Shown: positions 17,180 through 25,245, counted from the stretch's first letter. The stretch: DNA of 64,000 nucleotides from Streptococcus mitis (GCF_009496155.1 NZ_WIJP01000005.1:81440-145439), one strand, 5' to 3'. A program made the numbers and translations. Notes: generated by a model not told the origin, from the sequence alone.

Positions 17180-17650
17180 CTAATACCTCGGATAAGGATA
17201 AAATTCCCCCTCTTCCAAGCCAACTTTTCCTTCTTCAAAGACTTCTTGGTTCCATTCCATGACGAATTCTTCTGCTTCTGGGTCTTCCAAAAAGTCCATA
17301 AGGGCATCTAGTCCAACCTCGGCAGTATCTTTAAGGAATAGCGCAAAATAAGCTAAAAATTCGCGAGAAAATCCTTTTTTAGGCAAGTAAGGGATGACAG
17401 TCAAATAGTCTTCCTCATTGACTGTTGATTTAGCAGGATTGTAAAAAAGCACTGCTTCCTCAAAGAGAATGTCATCTGACGAAACCTCTCCGTCTTCATC
17501 TACCATCTCCACACCTGCAGCATTTTGTGCCTCCAATAGAAAACTCACTTCAACCGCGTGGTTGCGCTTGTCCCAACTAATCTCAAAGTCAAAGGGAAAG
17601 TTCTTCTCCAACTCTTCCTCTAAAACGTCTAAAAATCCATATGTTGCCAT
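17180..17650 (-). CDS. DUF3013 family protein
   Basis: The 156-residue, very acidic protein (begins MATYGFLDVLEEELEKNFPF, ends EEGEFYPYPRY) matches the streptococcal DUF3013 family. No membrane segment or known catalytic motif; the function is unknown. First gene of the run with Nudix and GNAT genes, 10 bases before the Nudix start. Confidence 0.8.
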   Translation of the reverse strand: MATYGFLDVLEEELEKNFPFDFEISWDKRNHAVEVSFLLEAQNAAGVEMVDEDGEVSSDDILFEEAVLFYNPAKSTVNEEDYLTVIPYLPKKGFSREFLAYFALFLKDTAEVGLDALMDFLEDPEAEEFVMEWNQEVFEEGKVGLEEGEFYPYPRY

Positions 17651-17835
17651 TTTGTCCTCTTTCTATGCGACTCTTAAATCGCCCCGATTGCTCGGAAATA
17701 TGCTAAAATAGATACTACCATCTTACCACAAAATTATTTTATGTCCTAATTATACCATATTGCATCATTTAAACCCTTGGTAGCAGTGATTTTCTTAGCA
17801 GTCTGATTTCTTTATTTTTCCCAAAAAAGTCGACA

Positions 17836-17857
17836 CAAAAAAGCCCTTGAAAGGGCT
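17836..17857 (-). terminator. Terminator of hicAB (minus strand)
   Basis: Seven-base stem AGCCCTT/AAGGGCT; read on the minus strand it is followed by six T. It lies past the hicB stop. The 17651-17943 spacer has no other gene that I can support. Confidence 0.7.
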
Positions 17858-17889
17858 AGCAAATCTATAGGATCAATAGACAAGTAACT

Positions 17890-17912
17890 AGCACAATTAG
17901 ATGTGCTTTTTT
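17890..17912 (+). terminator. Plus-strand stem-loop with T run
   Basis: AGCACA/TGTGCT stem with six T after it, between hicB and DUF3013. No plus-strand gene ends here, so its role is unclear. Confidence 0.45.
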
Positions 17913-17943
17913 ATTGACCATTCCCACGATGCCACACTTAATC

Positions 17944-18396
17944 TTATGCTTGTATCTTCTTATCTGCAATAGCATCTGTCAAAGTCTGAGAAAAGTTAAG
18001 TCCCATTTCTCGTCCTAACTTGTCTGCCCATCTTGGTATGGTCAAAGTCTTTTTAATTGGTTCCTGACTTCCTAGGTATTCTGATACATCAACAGATACC
18101 ATAGAAATAAAAGATTTACCTAGATCATAAGTTGACACGAAATCTTCATCATCTTTAAAAGGATCGTTATCAATTAAAGACAAGCTATTGATATCTGATG
18201 GCTGGGGCAAATCTCCATCACTCTCTATCAAATCTGCGACAGTTATGCCTAACCACTCCGAACCCATAGCCAAAGCCTCAGAAATCCCCTCTCCTTGTGT
18301 AGCTGAGTATTCAAAATCTGGGAAATGGACAAAATAAGTCGCTTCTGCTCCGTCTGTATCGTCATAATAAAATAAAGCTGGATACGTAACTAACAT
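17944..18396 (-). CDS. hicB: HicB family antitoxin
   Basis: The 150-residue protein has the degenerate RNase H-like HicB domain at the N-terminus (MLVTYPALFYYDDTDGAEAT, VHFPDFEYSATQGEGISEAL) and a C-terminal DNA-binding segment of ribbon-helix-helix type (KKTLTIPRWADKLGREMGLN). It neutralises HicA and represses the operon. GGAGG precedes the start. Downstream of hicA on the same transcript. Confidence 0.9.
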   Translation of the reverse strand: MLVTYPALFYYDDTDGAEATYFVHFPDFEYSATQGEGISEALAMGSEWLGITVADLIESDGDLPQPSDINSLSLIDNDPFKDDEDFVSTYDLGKSFISMVSVDVSEYLGSQEPIKKTLTIPRWADKLGREMGLNFSQTLTDAIADKKIQA

Positions 18397-18432
18397 TTCA
18401 CTACCTCCATATCAAAAAGCAGGGGCTGAATT

Positions 18433-18612
18433 TTACAACCCAGCTTGCTTTCTTATCCCTCTTTCAGTGTACTTATTCAGCTCACCATGGGGGACTGTGA
18501 TGGGTCTTTCTCCTTGCTTCTCCATTTTAACATGGGAGCCTTTACCGCCTTTGGTCTTTATCCAACCATGTGCCGTAAGGAGTTTGACCATCTCTTTTTG
18601 TGTCATAGGCAT
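18433..18612 (-). CDS. hicA: HicA family mRNA interferase toxin
   Basis: The 59-residue protein, from the ATG at 18612 ten bases after AGGAGG, is a double-stranded RNA-binding fold toxin. It has the catalytic His in GKGSHVKM and the PHGELNKYTERGIRKQAGL tail. It cleaves mRNA without ribosomes when free of HicB. Toxin first, antitoxin second, the usual hic order. Confidence 0.9.
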   Translation of the reverse strand: MPMTQKEMVKLLTAHGWIKTKGGKGSHVKMEKQGERPITVPHGELNKYTERGIRKQAGL

Positions 18613-18637
18613 AGCGCTTTTACCTCCTGACAACACC

Positions 18638-18666
18638 ATTATAACACGTGTTATACGTATTGTAAA
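18638..18666 (-). promoter_or_regulatory. hicAB promoter and palindromic operator
   Basis: On the minus strand: TTTACA (18661-18666), a 17-base spacer and TATAAT (18638-18643). A perfect 16-base palindrome TATAACACGTGTTATA (18640-18655) fills the spacer and overlaps the -10. This suits HicB autorepression. Confidence 0.8.
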
Positions 18667-18732
18667 GAGGGATGATACTTATTATTCTCTCATACCAAAA
18701 AAACCCTAGTTGTGGTTCTAAGGGCAGCCAAT

Positions 18733-18987
18733 TTATTCAGACTTATTTTTAAATACTGCTTCTTTATAAAGCACTTCATCATCTGTATAGTCAATTGTAA
18801 AAGTATCTCGATTTAAGACAGACTGAGGCGGAGTTGAATGAATCATAGGAACACTGCGTACCCTATACTTTTTATCTCCAATTTTTACAAACTGATTAAC
18901 TCTCAAGGCTTCCAAATCAGGATTTTCCACAGTTATGACAAGGAGACGATTTACTACTTCAAAAACATCAATTATTCTATTTTTCAT
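18733..18987 (-). CDS. Hypothetical small protein
   Basis: Eighty-four residues from an ATG at 18987 that overlaps the end of the upstream small gene by 11 bases, with GGAAA inside that gene. It begins MKNRIIDVFEVVNRLLVITVE and contains VNQFVKIGDKKYRVRSVPM, a small beta-rich pattern. Not recognised. It is coupled to the upstream 75-residue protein, so the two probably act together. Confidence 0.6.
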   Translation of the reverse strand: MKNRIIDVFEVVNRLLVITVENPDLEALRVNQFVKIGDKKYRVRSVPMIHSTPPQSVLNRDTFTIDYTDDEVLYKEAVFKNKSE

Positions 18988-19204
18988 GTTTTTCCAATTC
19001 ATAATTATTATTAGAACGAACTTCTTGGTAAACAAAATCAAGTTTAGGTTTAATGTTTTCGTACAAATCTAAAATCTCTTTTGGAGTATCTTCACGGAAG
19101 ATAAATTTTCTTTTCCCTGAGATAGCTTTATCACTAAGAATCCAATGACGAATTTGTTTTGTAAAAATCAAAACTTCCTGACTTGGTAGTTCCATTATTT
19201 CCAT
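18977..19204 (-). CDS. Hypothetical small protein
   Basis: Seventy-five residues from the ATG at 19204, with GAGGTGAT just upstream. Charged and mostly helical (LPSQEVLIFTKQIRHWILSD; DTPKEILDLYENIKPKLDF). No recognised domain. First of a coupled pair of unknown genes beside hicAB. Codon use is AT-richer than that of rarA next door. Confidence 0.6.
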   Translation of the reverse strand: MEIMELPSQEVLIFTKQIRHWILSDKAISGKRKFIFREDTPKEILDLYENIKPKLDFVYQEVRSNNNYELEKHEK

Positions 19205-19267
19205 TACTTATCACCTCTCTTTTCATTATAGTTCATGCAATAACATTTAGCAATATTATTTCTCAAA

Positions 19268-19333
19268 TCAGTAATTACACTTCTTAGACTCAACTATCAT
19301 ATTTTGAACTTTAAGGGAAATCAATTCTCTCAT
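19268..19333 (-). CDS. Possible 21-residue peptide
   Basis: A short frame beginning MRELISLKVQN, ending KKCNY, with a strong GAGGAGAGG five or six bases before the ATG. It precedes the pair of unknown small genes on the same strand. It could be a leader peptide or the remnant of a longer gene. The rest of 19205-19494 shows only AT-rich spacer and the rarA upstream region. Confidence 0.3.
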   Translation of the reverse strand: MRELISLKVQNMIVESKKCNY

Positions 19334-19494
19334 GCTAATCCCTCTCCTCATCAAATTAAATAGTCAAAAAGATTCTATCTCACACCCTGAATATTACAAA
19401 ACCATTGAAATATCACAACTAATAGGTTAGAATGGACATAGTAAGATATAGTAGATGAACCATTTAACTCAGATCCACGTTAGAAAGGACTGCT

Positions 19495-20766
19495 ATGCCA
19501 GACAATCTCGCACTTCGCATGAGCCCTAAAACCATCGACCAGGTCATCGGTCAGGAACATCTGGTCGGACAAGGAAAAATCATCCGCCGCATGGTAGAAG
19601 CCAACCGCCTGTCCTCCATGATTCTCTATGGTCCTCCGGGAATCGGCAAGACCAGTATTGCCTCTGCCATCGCAGGGACGACCAAGTATGCCTTTCGAAC
19701 TTTCAATGCGACAGTTGATAGTAAAAAACGATTGCAAGAAATTGCGGAAGAGGCTAAATTCTCTGGTGGTCTCGTCCTATTACTAGACGAGATTCATAGA
19801 CTAGATAAAACCAAGCAAGACTTCCTCTTGCCTCTCTTGGAAAGTGGACTAGTCATCATGATTGGGGCTACAACTGAAAATCCTTTCTTTTCTGTCACTC
19901 CTGCCATTCGTAGCCGTGTTCAAATTTTTGAGTTGGAACCTCTGTCTAACCAAGACGTCAAAGAAGCCCTGCAGATAGCTCTAAGTAACCCTGAGCGTGG
20001 TTTTGATTTTCCAGTAGAGCTAGATGAGGATGCGCTGGATTTCATAGCAACTTCTACAAACGGAGACCTTCGCTCTGCCTTTAACTCACTGGATTTGGCA
20101 GTTCTCTCTACCCCTGAGAATGATGAGGGCATCCGCCACATCACCCTCGACATCATGGAAAATAGCCTGCAGCGGAGCTACATTACTATGGATAAGGATG
20201 GAGACGGTCACTATGATGTTCTATCTGCCCTGCAAAAGTCTATCCGTGGCTCAGATGTTGATGCCAGTCTTCACTATGCTGCCCGCTTGATTGAGGCTGG
20301 TGATTTGCCAAGTCTCGCTCGTCGCTTGACTGTTATCGCTTATGAAGATATCGGTTTGGCCAATCCTGAGGCCCAGATTCATACCGTGACTGCTCTGGAT
20401 GCTGCACAAAGGATTGGATTCCCAGAAGCCCGCATTCTCATTGCCAATATCGTGATTGATTTAGCCCTTTCTCCAAAATCCAACTCAGCCTATGTAGCTA
20501 TGGACAAGGCACTTGCCGACCTCAAAACATCAGGGCATTTGCCTATTCCTCGGCACCTGCGTGATGGGCACTACAGTGGAAGCAAGGAACTGGGGAATGC
20601 CCAAGACTATCTCTATCCACACAACTATCCTGGAAATTGGGTCAAGCAAGACTATCTGCCAGAAAAAATTCGTAGTCATCACTATTTCCAAGCAGAAGAT
20701 ACTGGTAAATATGAACGGGCTTTGGCTCAAAGAAAGGAAGCTATCGACCGTTTGCGAAAAATCTGA
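19495..20766 (+). CDS. rarA: Replication-associated recombination protein A (MgsA/RarA)
   Basis: The 423-residue AAA+ ATPase is related to clamp loaders. Walker A GPPGIGKTS (about 43-51), Walker B LLLDEIHRLDK (about 93), sensor 1 GATTENP, and the C-terminal MgsA tetramerisation region (DAQRIGFPEARILIANIVIDLALSPKSN). It acts at stalled replication forks. AAAGGA precedes the ATG. The 6S RNA gene directly follows, as in several Firmicutes. Confidence 0.94.
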   Translation: MPDNLALRMSPKTIDQVIGQEHLVGQGKIIRRMVEANRLSSMILYGPPGIGKTSIASAIAGTTKYAFRTFNATVDSKKRLQEIAEEAKFSGGLVLLLDEIHRLDKTKQDFLLPLLESGLVIMIGATTENPFFSVTPAIRSRVQIFELEPLSNQDVKEALQIALSNPERGFDFPVELDEDALDFIATSTNGDLRSAFNSLDLAVLSTPENDEGIRHITLDIMENSLQRSYITMDKDGDGHYDVLSALQKSIRGSDVDASLHYAARLIEAGDLPSLARRLTVIAYEDIGLANPEAQIHTVTALDAAQRIGFPEARILIANIVIDLALSPKSNSAYVAMDKALADLKTSGHLPIPRHLRDGHYSGSKELGNAQDYLYPHNYPGNWVKQDYLPEKIRSHHYFQAEDTGKYERALAQRKEAIDRLRKI

Positions 20767-20795
20767 AATCCTTTTCAAAAAATTGCACTTTCCTC

Positions 20796-20823
20796 TTGAT
20801 TTTTTTTGAAAAAGTGGTATCAT
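20796..20823 (+). promoter_or_regulatory. 6S RNA promoter
   Basis: TTGATT (20796-20801), a 16-base spacer and an extended -10 TGGTATCAT ending at 20823; predicted start about 20830. Confidence 0.65.
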
Positions 20824-20832
20824 ATAAACATA

Positions 20833-21026
20833 GAAACGCTGTGGTGTACGACTTCACACTTAAGTGTTGACCGACTATTTTTTGTATTATTAGGGAAACA
20901 AAAGTCTTCTAACAGCATGTAGGCCGTCTCACACGGAAACAGCTTCAGTTAGAGCGAGTTGCCCACCTGCTTAATTGCGCGGGTTCAATACAAACCGTGA
21001 AGTTTCGGCACCAATACAGCTTTTTT
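20833..21026 (+). ncRNA. ssrS: 6S RNA
   Basis: About 194 bases that fold end to end: GCTGT (20838-20842) with ACAGC (21016-21020), GGTG with CACC, and ACTTCAC with GTGAAGT, leaving a large central bubble. This is the architecture by which 6S RNA mimics an open promoter and sequesters RNA polymerase. The closing stem is followed by six T. Position just after rarA matches the known neighbourhood of 6S RNA in Firmicutes. No open reading frame with a ribosome-binding site lies here. Confidence 0.8.
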
Positions 21027-21030
21027 CTTT

Positions 21031-21103
21031 GCCTCCTTAGCTCAGCTGGCAGAGCAGCGGACTCTTAATCCGTGGGTCACAGGTTCGATCCCTGTAGGGG
21101 GCA
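21031..21103 (+). tRNA. tRNA-Lys (CTT)
   Basis: A 73-base cloverleaf: acceptor GCCTCCT/AGGGGGC, anticodon loop CTCTTAA giving CTT, paired anticodon stem GCGGA/TCCGT, T arm GGTTCGATCC. Discriminator A, CCA not encoded. Its 3' 16 bases recur at 25188, marking it as an integration target. Confidence 0.95.
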
Positions 21104-21120
21104 TCTAAATACAACAGGAA

Positions 21121-21145
21121 AAGCCTTGATAACCAAGGCTTTTTT
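21121..21145 (+). terminator. Terminator after tRNA-Lys
   Basis: AAGCCTTG/CAAGGCTT stem with T run. A similar hairpin follows each tRNA-Lys-like copy in this region. Confidence 0.8.
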
Positions 21146-21147
21146 GC

Positions 21148-21195
21148 TTATCTATAACTGATTTGCCTCATCATTTGCCCCACTTTTAAATCTAT
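21148..21195 (-). pseudogene. Integrase C-terminal remnant (candidate)
   Basis: On the minus strand the frame IDLKVGQMMRQISYR ends in TAA. This resembles the C-terminal tails of phage and ICE tyrosine integrases, and a similar tail (DLKMGQKWGKNH) lies at 25042-25113. Nothing else of the gene remains. The rest of 21200-21454 has no gene, only the promoter region of the next gene. Confidence 0.35.
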
Positions 21196-21454
21196 CTTTT
21201 CTTTTTGAACCAAATTACATCTTAACAAATAGTGTAAAGCCAGTTACTTTTGCTTTGATGCCATACAATATTTTCATGTAGAGAAGACAAATTTTATCTT
21301 CTCTTTTTATTTTCAAAATAATAAAAACTGATTTTCTTTTCATGAATCAGACTGAAACTTCCAAATTTTCCATTTTGTTTATTGATATTTCCTCTAAAAA
21401 GGTGTATAATATTTTTATTATCAAACTATACTATACTATATAGGGGGTATTGAA

Positions 21455-21970
21455 ATGAAATTTTCTAATCGTTTATCGCTATTCCTTGCAGGAGTTGTTT
21501 TTGTCCTTTTAGGACTTTTCCTATTTACAAACCCAGTAGCTAATCTTGTTGCTTACAGCTGGTGGATTGCATTTGGTTTACTGGTTTCTTCTATAGCAGC
21601 TATTTTAGGCTATTTCTCTGTACCAAAAGAGCTTCGCTCACCAGCTCATCTTTTCCAAGGGATTGTTAATCTTCTCTTAGCTCTTTACCTCGTTGCCTAT
21701 GGCTTTGTGACGCTGCCAGTTGTCATTCCAACTATTTTAGGAATTTGGTTAATTGTAGAAGCCATTATAGTTTTCTTTAAAGGCAATCGTCTGGGATTGA
21801 TTTTCCCTATTATTGGCAACCATATCATGTGGATAGCGTTGCTTGCATTTTTACTAGGTCTAGTGATTTTGTTCAATCCAGTAGCTACAAGTGTCTTTGT
21901 CGTTTATGTCGTTGCCTTTGCATTTTTAATTGTTGGTTTCACCTATATCCTTGATGCCTTTCGTAAATAA
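21455..21970 (+). CDS. HdeD/DUF308 family membrane protein
   Basis: The 171-residue protein consists almost wholly of six membrane segments, arranged as internal repeats of the DUF308 type found in HdeD (LFLAGVVFVLLGLFLFTNPV; WLIVEAIIVFF; LLGLVILFNPVATSVFVV). HdeD is an acid-resistance membrane protein in enterics; the function here is unknown. AGGGGG lies upstream. It lies between two tRNA-Lys copies, inside a suspected integration scar. Confidence 0.8.
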   Translation: MKFSNRLSLFLAGVVFVLLGLFLFTNPVANLVAYSWWIAFGLLVSSIAAILGYFSVPKELRSPAHLFQGIVNLLLALYLVAYGFVTLPVVIPTILGIWLIVEAIIVFFKGNRLGLIFPIIGNHIMWIALLAFLLGLVILFNPVATSVFVVYVVAFAFLIVGFTYILDAFRK

Positions 21971-21999
21971 TCTAGCTGCCATTTTGGGCATATTAAAAT

Positions 22000-22027
22000 A
22001 GCTGGGAAGTTACATTCTCAGCTTTTT
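22000..22027 (+). terminator. Terminator after HdeD-like gene
   Basis: AGCTGGGAA/TTCTCAGCT stem followed by five T, immediately before the second tRNA-Lys copy. Confidence 0.75.
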
Positions 22028-22032
22028 CTGTT

Positions 22033-22105
22033 GCCTCCTTAGCTCAGTTGGTAGAGCAGTAGACTCTTAAGCTATGGGGCGCAGGTTCGAGCCCTGCAGG
22101 GGGCA
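22033..22105 (+). tRNA. tRNA-Lys-like (CTT), altered anticodon stem
   Basis: A 73-base cloverleaf with the same acceptor as the copy at 21031 and a well-paired T stem GCAGG/CCTGC. The anticodon loop CTCTTAA again reads CTT. The anticodon stem GTAGA/GCTAT has an A-G mismatch at its loop-closing pair (31-39) and differs at most positions from the other copy. It may be functional or a drifting duplicate. Discriminator A, no CCA. Confidence 0.75.
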
Positions 22106-22124
22106 CATCTAAATCAACAGAAAT

Positions 22125-22149
22125 AAGCCTTGAAACCAAGGCTTTTTTT
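22125..22149 (+). terminator. Terminator after second tRNA-Lys copy
   Basis: AAGCCTTG/CAAGGCTT stem with seven T, the same hairpin as at 21121 and 25219. Confidence 0.75.
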
Positions 22150-22245
22150 AACGTCTAATAGCTTTTTGTAGAAAAGTATTTAAAAATAAAAGAGAAGAGA
22201 ATCTCTCACTCTCTTCTCAGTATATCTTATTAAATTTAGTTTTTC

Positions 22246-23334
22246 TTAATCTAGCTGATTTTCCTTTGCAACGACAAATTCCTTAACCAATCGATAGATA
22301 ACAGCAAATATCGGTGTAAAGAATATCATCCCAAGTAAGCCAAAGAGATTGCCTCCAATACTAGCAGCCGCAAGCGTGAAAATAGCTGGCAAACCAATAG
22401 ATTGACCTACAACTCTAGGATAAATAAGGTTTCCTTCAATCAGCTGTATAACTTGATATAGAAGAAGAGAAAGTAAGGCTTGAGTAGGACTCACTGTGAA
22501 GATAAAAATCGCTCCCACAACACAAGCAATCATAGGCCCTACATAAGGAATGAACGATAGCACTCCTGCAAATATACCTGTCATTACCCCATAAGGTAGT
22601 CCAAACAGGCTGTAGCCAACCGCTATCATAACTCCTATGATGACTGCTTCAATCAGCTGACTCATCAAAAATTGGTCATAAGTCTCTAGTGCTACTTGTC
22701 CAATGTAAGTTAACTTTGTCACCACTTTCTCTGGAAATATAACTTTTAGAAGTCTACTCGTCATCGCTGCCAGATGTTCCTTACTGGATAAAAATAAAAA
22801 GGTAAATACTATAATCAGAAAGGCATTCATTATACTTGAAAAAATATTTCCTATATTACTAGTCAGACCGGATAAGAAGGTTATCAAAGCTTGACTAATA
22901 GAGCTAGACTGTCCCTGAATTCCTGATACGATAGTTGACAGCATGTCTTTGGTTACAAATTCCGAGCTGTCTAGCAATTTCCCAAGTTGAGTCAGGACTG
23001 TTGAAAGGACTGCTCCCAGCTGACTAATAGTCTGAGCAAGGGTTGGAAGCACCAAAACCAAAAGACAGATCACGATTAAGATAAGAGATAGGAAAACAAG
23101 CACCATAGCAATCGGACGGCGCAACCCTGCCTTTACCTTCATTTTAACTAGGAATTCTTCAATTTTTTTCATGGGAACATTGAGCACAAAAGCAATGACA
23201 GCACCATAAATCAAGGTAGAAGTTACTTCAAAGAGAGATACTGCCCCTGATATAAAGCTTGATGCATTCAGAATTACAAGAGTAACCAGCCCTATAAAAA
23301 GGATTAATGGGGTGTATTTTTTTACTAAATTCAT
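22246..23334 (-). CDS. AI-2E family transporter
   Basis: The 362-residue membrane protein has about eight segments and the PF01594 pattern: N-terminal pair of helices, a long soluble stretch, then GIFAGVLSFIPYVGPMIACVVGA, QLIEGNLIYPRVVGQSIGLP and a C-terminal LGMIFFTPIFAVIYRL. Some members export autoinducer-2, others are Na+/H+ antiporters, so the substrate is open. It follows the DUF308 fusion gene by nine bases and is probably cotranscribed. Confidence 0.87.
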   Translation of the reverse strand: MNLVKKYTPLILFIGLVTLVILNASSFISGAVSLFEVTSTLIYGAVIAFVLNVPMKKIEEFLVKMKVKAGLRRPIAMVLVFLSLILIVICLLVLVLPTLAQTISQLGAVLSTVLTQLGKLLDSSEFVTKDMLSTIVSGIQGQSSSISQALITFLSGLTSNIGNIFSSIMNAFLIIVFTFLFLSSKEHLAAMTSRLLKVIFPEKVVTKLTYIGQVALETYDQFLMSQLIEAVIIGVMIAVGYSLFGLPYGVMTGIFAGVLSFIPYVGPMIACVVGAIFIFTVSPTQALLSLLLYQVIQLIEGNLIYPRVVGQSIGLPAIFTLAAASIGGNLFGLLGMIFFTPIFAVIYRLVKEFVVAKENQLD

Positions 23335-23343
23335 AAATTCTCC

Positions 23344-24633
23344 TTAATAAACATGTTTAGATACGACTATACTATTTGGTTTTTCAAACTCTCGGTCAAG
23401 GTAAGCTTGGTAAGTTCCTGGTGCGATAAATCCTTTGGGTGAGAGGATATCGGTGCCAGCCTGACCGACTATGGTATCAGCCAAGAGCACACAGTTTGTA
23501 GATAAGACAAAGTAGGATTTAAACTTAGATTTGATAAATTTATAAAGTTCCCCATCTGTCTCATGTCTGATTTTATAAGCGTAGGTGTAGTCTTCCTTAC
23601 CATCACCTGTCATGATTTTATCTGCACTTGGCTCCCATGGAATCGTCAGTTGTTTCAATTCAGCCAACTTTTTCTGAACTGCTTTTTCCATTTCAGGCGT
23701 CAAATCTATCCCATAACCAAAAAGCGTTTTTTGACTCTCACGTTTACATAGGTCAATGTACTTGTCACGATCACAGAAATATAAGACACCATCTCCTACC
23801 ATGCCAAATAAGGTCTCAGAAGACGGATCATAGTTGCCATAAGAAATAACACGGCCTTGATAGCAGATATCCACATGACCAATTGCCGAAAACAGAGAGG
23901 TCTCAGCTGTATGAACAAAAATTTCAAGCTCCGCTGTCTTACCAGACTTCACCATTCCAAGATGGATATCCTCTCTCTCATCAGCATTTTCCTGCATGAA
24001 TTTGTTGATTTTTGCTAAAGTTCTTGCAGGGATGAGAGCGGCTAGGACAATAGGTAAGCTAATTCTAATACGACGTTTGAGATGGTTTTTCCCAATTTCC
24101 CCTTCAAATAAGAAACCGTCACGGATATTGGACAGACCATAAAGGAAAAAATAAGCCCCTAATACAAAGAGTTGAAAGACAGAATTTCCTGTAGAGGACA
24201 AAAGACTAGTCCCACCAAGAAAAACTAGTACGAGTCCATCTAGTAAGAGACGAAAACGAGGTCGAATTTTGTTTTTGCGGTAGAGAACATAGGTGACAAG
24301 GTTAATACTAGCATGAAAAATCTGATAAACTCCAATCACAAGAGCCAAAATATAAATCGGCACATCCGTCGCAAGATTGGAGCCAAGCAAATATCCCAGC
24401 ACTAACAATTTAACCAGTGCAACTCCCAAGGTGTCCGTTGACTGACTTTTTTTGAAAATACGTAATACTAAATCTAAGACCGTTGCTATCCAAGCTAAAA
24501 ACAGAACCAGTCGAATAACCTTTACTGGCAACCAAGTCCCCGTGACCATCAAGATGAGACCTAGCAGAACAAACAAGAACCCCTGAGCAAGTAATTTCTT
24601 ACCTGTCAGACCTAAAGATAGAATTTTCGCCAT
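23344..24633 (-). CDS. DUF308-type membrane domain fused to a papain-like domain
   Basis: About 429 residues from the ATG at 24633 (AAAGG upstream). Residues 1-200 hold about six membrane segments of HdeD/DUF308 type (LGLILMVTGTWLPVK, LVFLGGTSLLSS). The C-terminal 220 residues form a soluble domain with FSAIGHVDICYQGRVISYGNYDP and YFVLSTNCVLLADTIVG. A His followed later by Cys, with TNC, is the order seen in permuted papain/NlpC-P60-like hydrolases, so a membrane-anchored amidase or peptidase is a reasonable guess, not an established one. Cotranscribed with the AI-2E gene. Confidence 0.6.
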   Translation of the reverse strand: MAKILSLGLTGKKLLAQGFLFVLLGLILMVTGTWLPVKVIRLVLFLAWIATVLDLVLRIFKKSQSTDTLGVALVKLLVLGYLLGSNLATDVPIYILALVIGVYQIFHASINLVTYVLYRKNKIRPRFRLLLDGLVLVFLGGTSLLSSTGNSVFQLFVLGAYFFLYGLSNIRDGFLFEGEIGKNHLKRRIRISLPIVLAALIPARTLAKINKFMQENADEREDIHLGMVKSGKTAELEIFVHTAETSLFSAIGHVDICYQGRVISYGNYDPSSETLFGMVGDGVLYFCDRDKYIDLCKRESQKTLFGYGIDLTPEMEKAVQKKLAELKQLTIPWEPSADKIMTGDGKEDYTYAYKIRHETDGELYKFIKSKFKSYFVLSTNCVLLADTIVGQAGTDILSPKGFIAPGTYQAYLDREFEKPNSIVVSKHVY

Positions 24634-25041
24634 ATAAAAACCTTTCAACAATAAAAATTAAACACTCCGATTAAACTGACTAGTAAATAGCCAACACTAC
24701 AAACAGCCTGTGCCAGCAACATATGGTGACTAGAAATGACTGTAGTAATGTCACCATCTTGTCTTATGCACTTCTAAAATTTGTTATATTGATTAGAAGC
24801 CAGAGCTTATAAAAACTAGCTAAACTCGAGAGATAGACACAATTGCGACGAAAAAATGTATAACCAATTCAACTTGTTAAGGTAAGAAAGCATTATTTCC
24901 AATCTATTAATTATTCATCTATTACCTATTATGACACAATATTCCCTATAGTTCAACTTTTTACTTGTTTTTATATTACACGGACTAAAAAGTTTTCAAC
25001 AGTTGATTGCATTTGTTTTAATAAGTTTTAACCTTTCTTGG

Positions 25042-25113
25042 TTAGATAAAAAAAGAACCATACAGTTTAGAATCTGTATGGTTTTTGCCCCACTTTTGTC
25101 CCATTTTTAAATC
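25042..25113 (-). pseudogene. Integrase C-terminal remnant (candidate)
   Basis: On the minus strand DLKMGQKWGKNHTDSKLYG runs to a TAA. The DLKxGQ tail also appears next to the first tRNA-Lys. It overlaps a terminator hairpin and lies about 75 bases from a tRNA-Lys 3' fragment. Together these look like the end of a lost integrative element. Between 24634 and 25041 I see no gene, only AT-rich sequence. Confidence 0.35.
25056..25086 (+). terminator. Stem-loop terminator
   Basis: AACCATACAG (25056-25065) pairs with CTGTATGGTT (25074-25083), followed by T residues. An A run on the other side lets it also work on the minus strand. Confidence 0.65.
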
Positions 25114-25187
25114 ATGACATTGAAAATACCTAAAATCACTTATATTTCAATATTTTTAATTGCTCTCAATATGAAAGTCCTTTCCAA

Positions 25188-25210
25188 ATCCCTGTAGGGG
25201 GCATCTAAAT
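25188..25210. repeat. tRNA-Lys 3'-end fragment, candidate att site
   Basis: Twenty-three bases identical to 21088-21110: the last 16 bases of tRNA-Lys plus seven flanking bases. No tRNA body precedes it. The two copies are exactly 4100 bases apart, and both are followed by an AAGCCTTG hairpin. Confidence 0.8.
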
Positions 25211-25218
25211 CAACAGGA

Positions 25219-25245
25219 AAAAGCCTTGATTTACAAGGCTTTTTT
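25219..25245 (+). terminator. Terminator hairpin of the tRNA-Lys repeat
   Basis: AAGCCTTG/CAAGGCTT with five T, carried along with the tRNA fragment. Confidence 0.7.
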
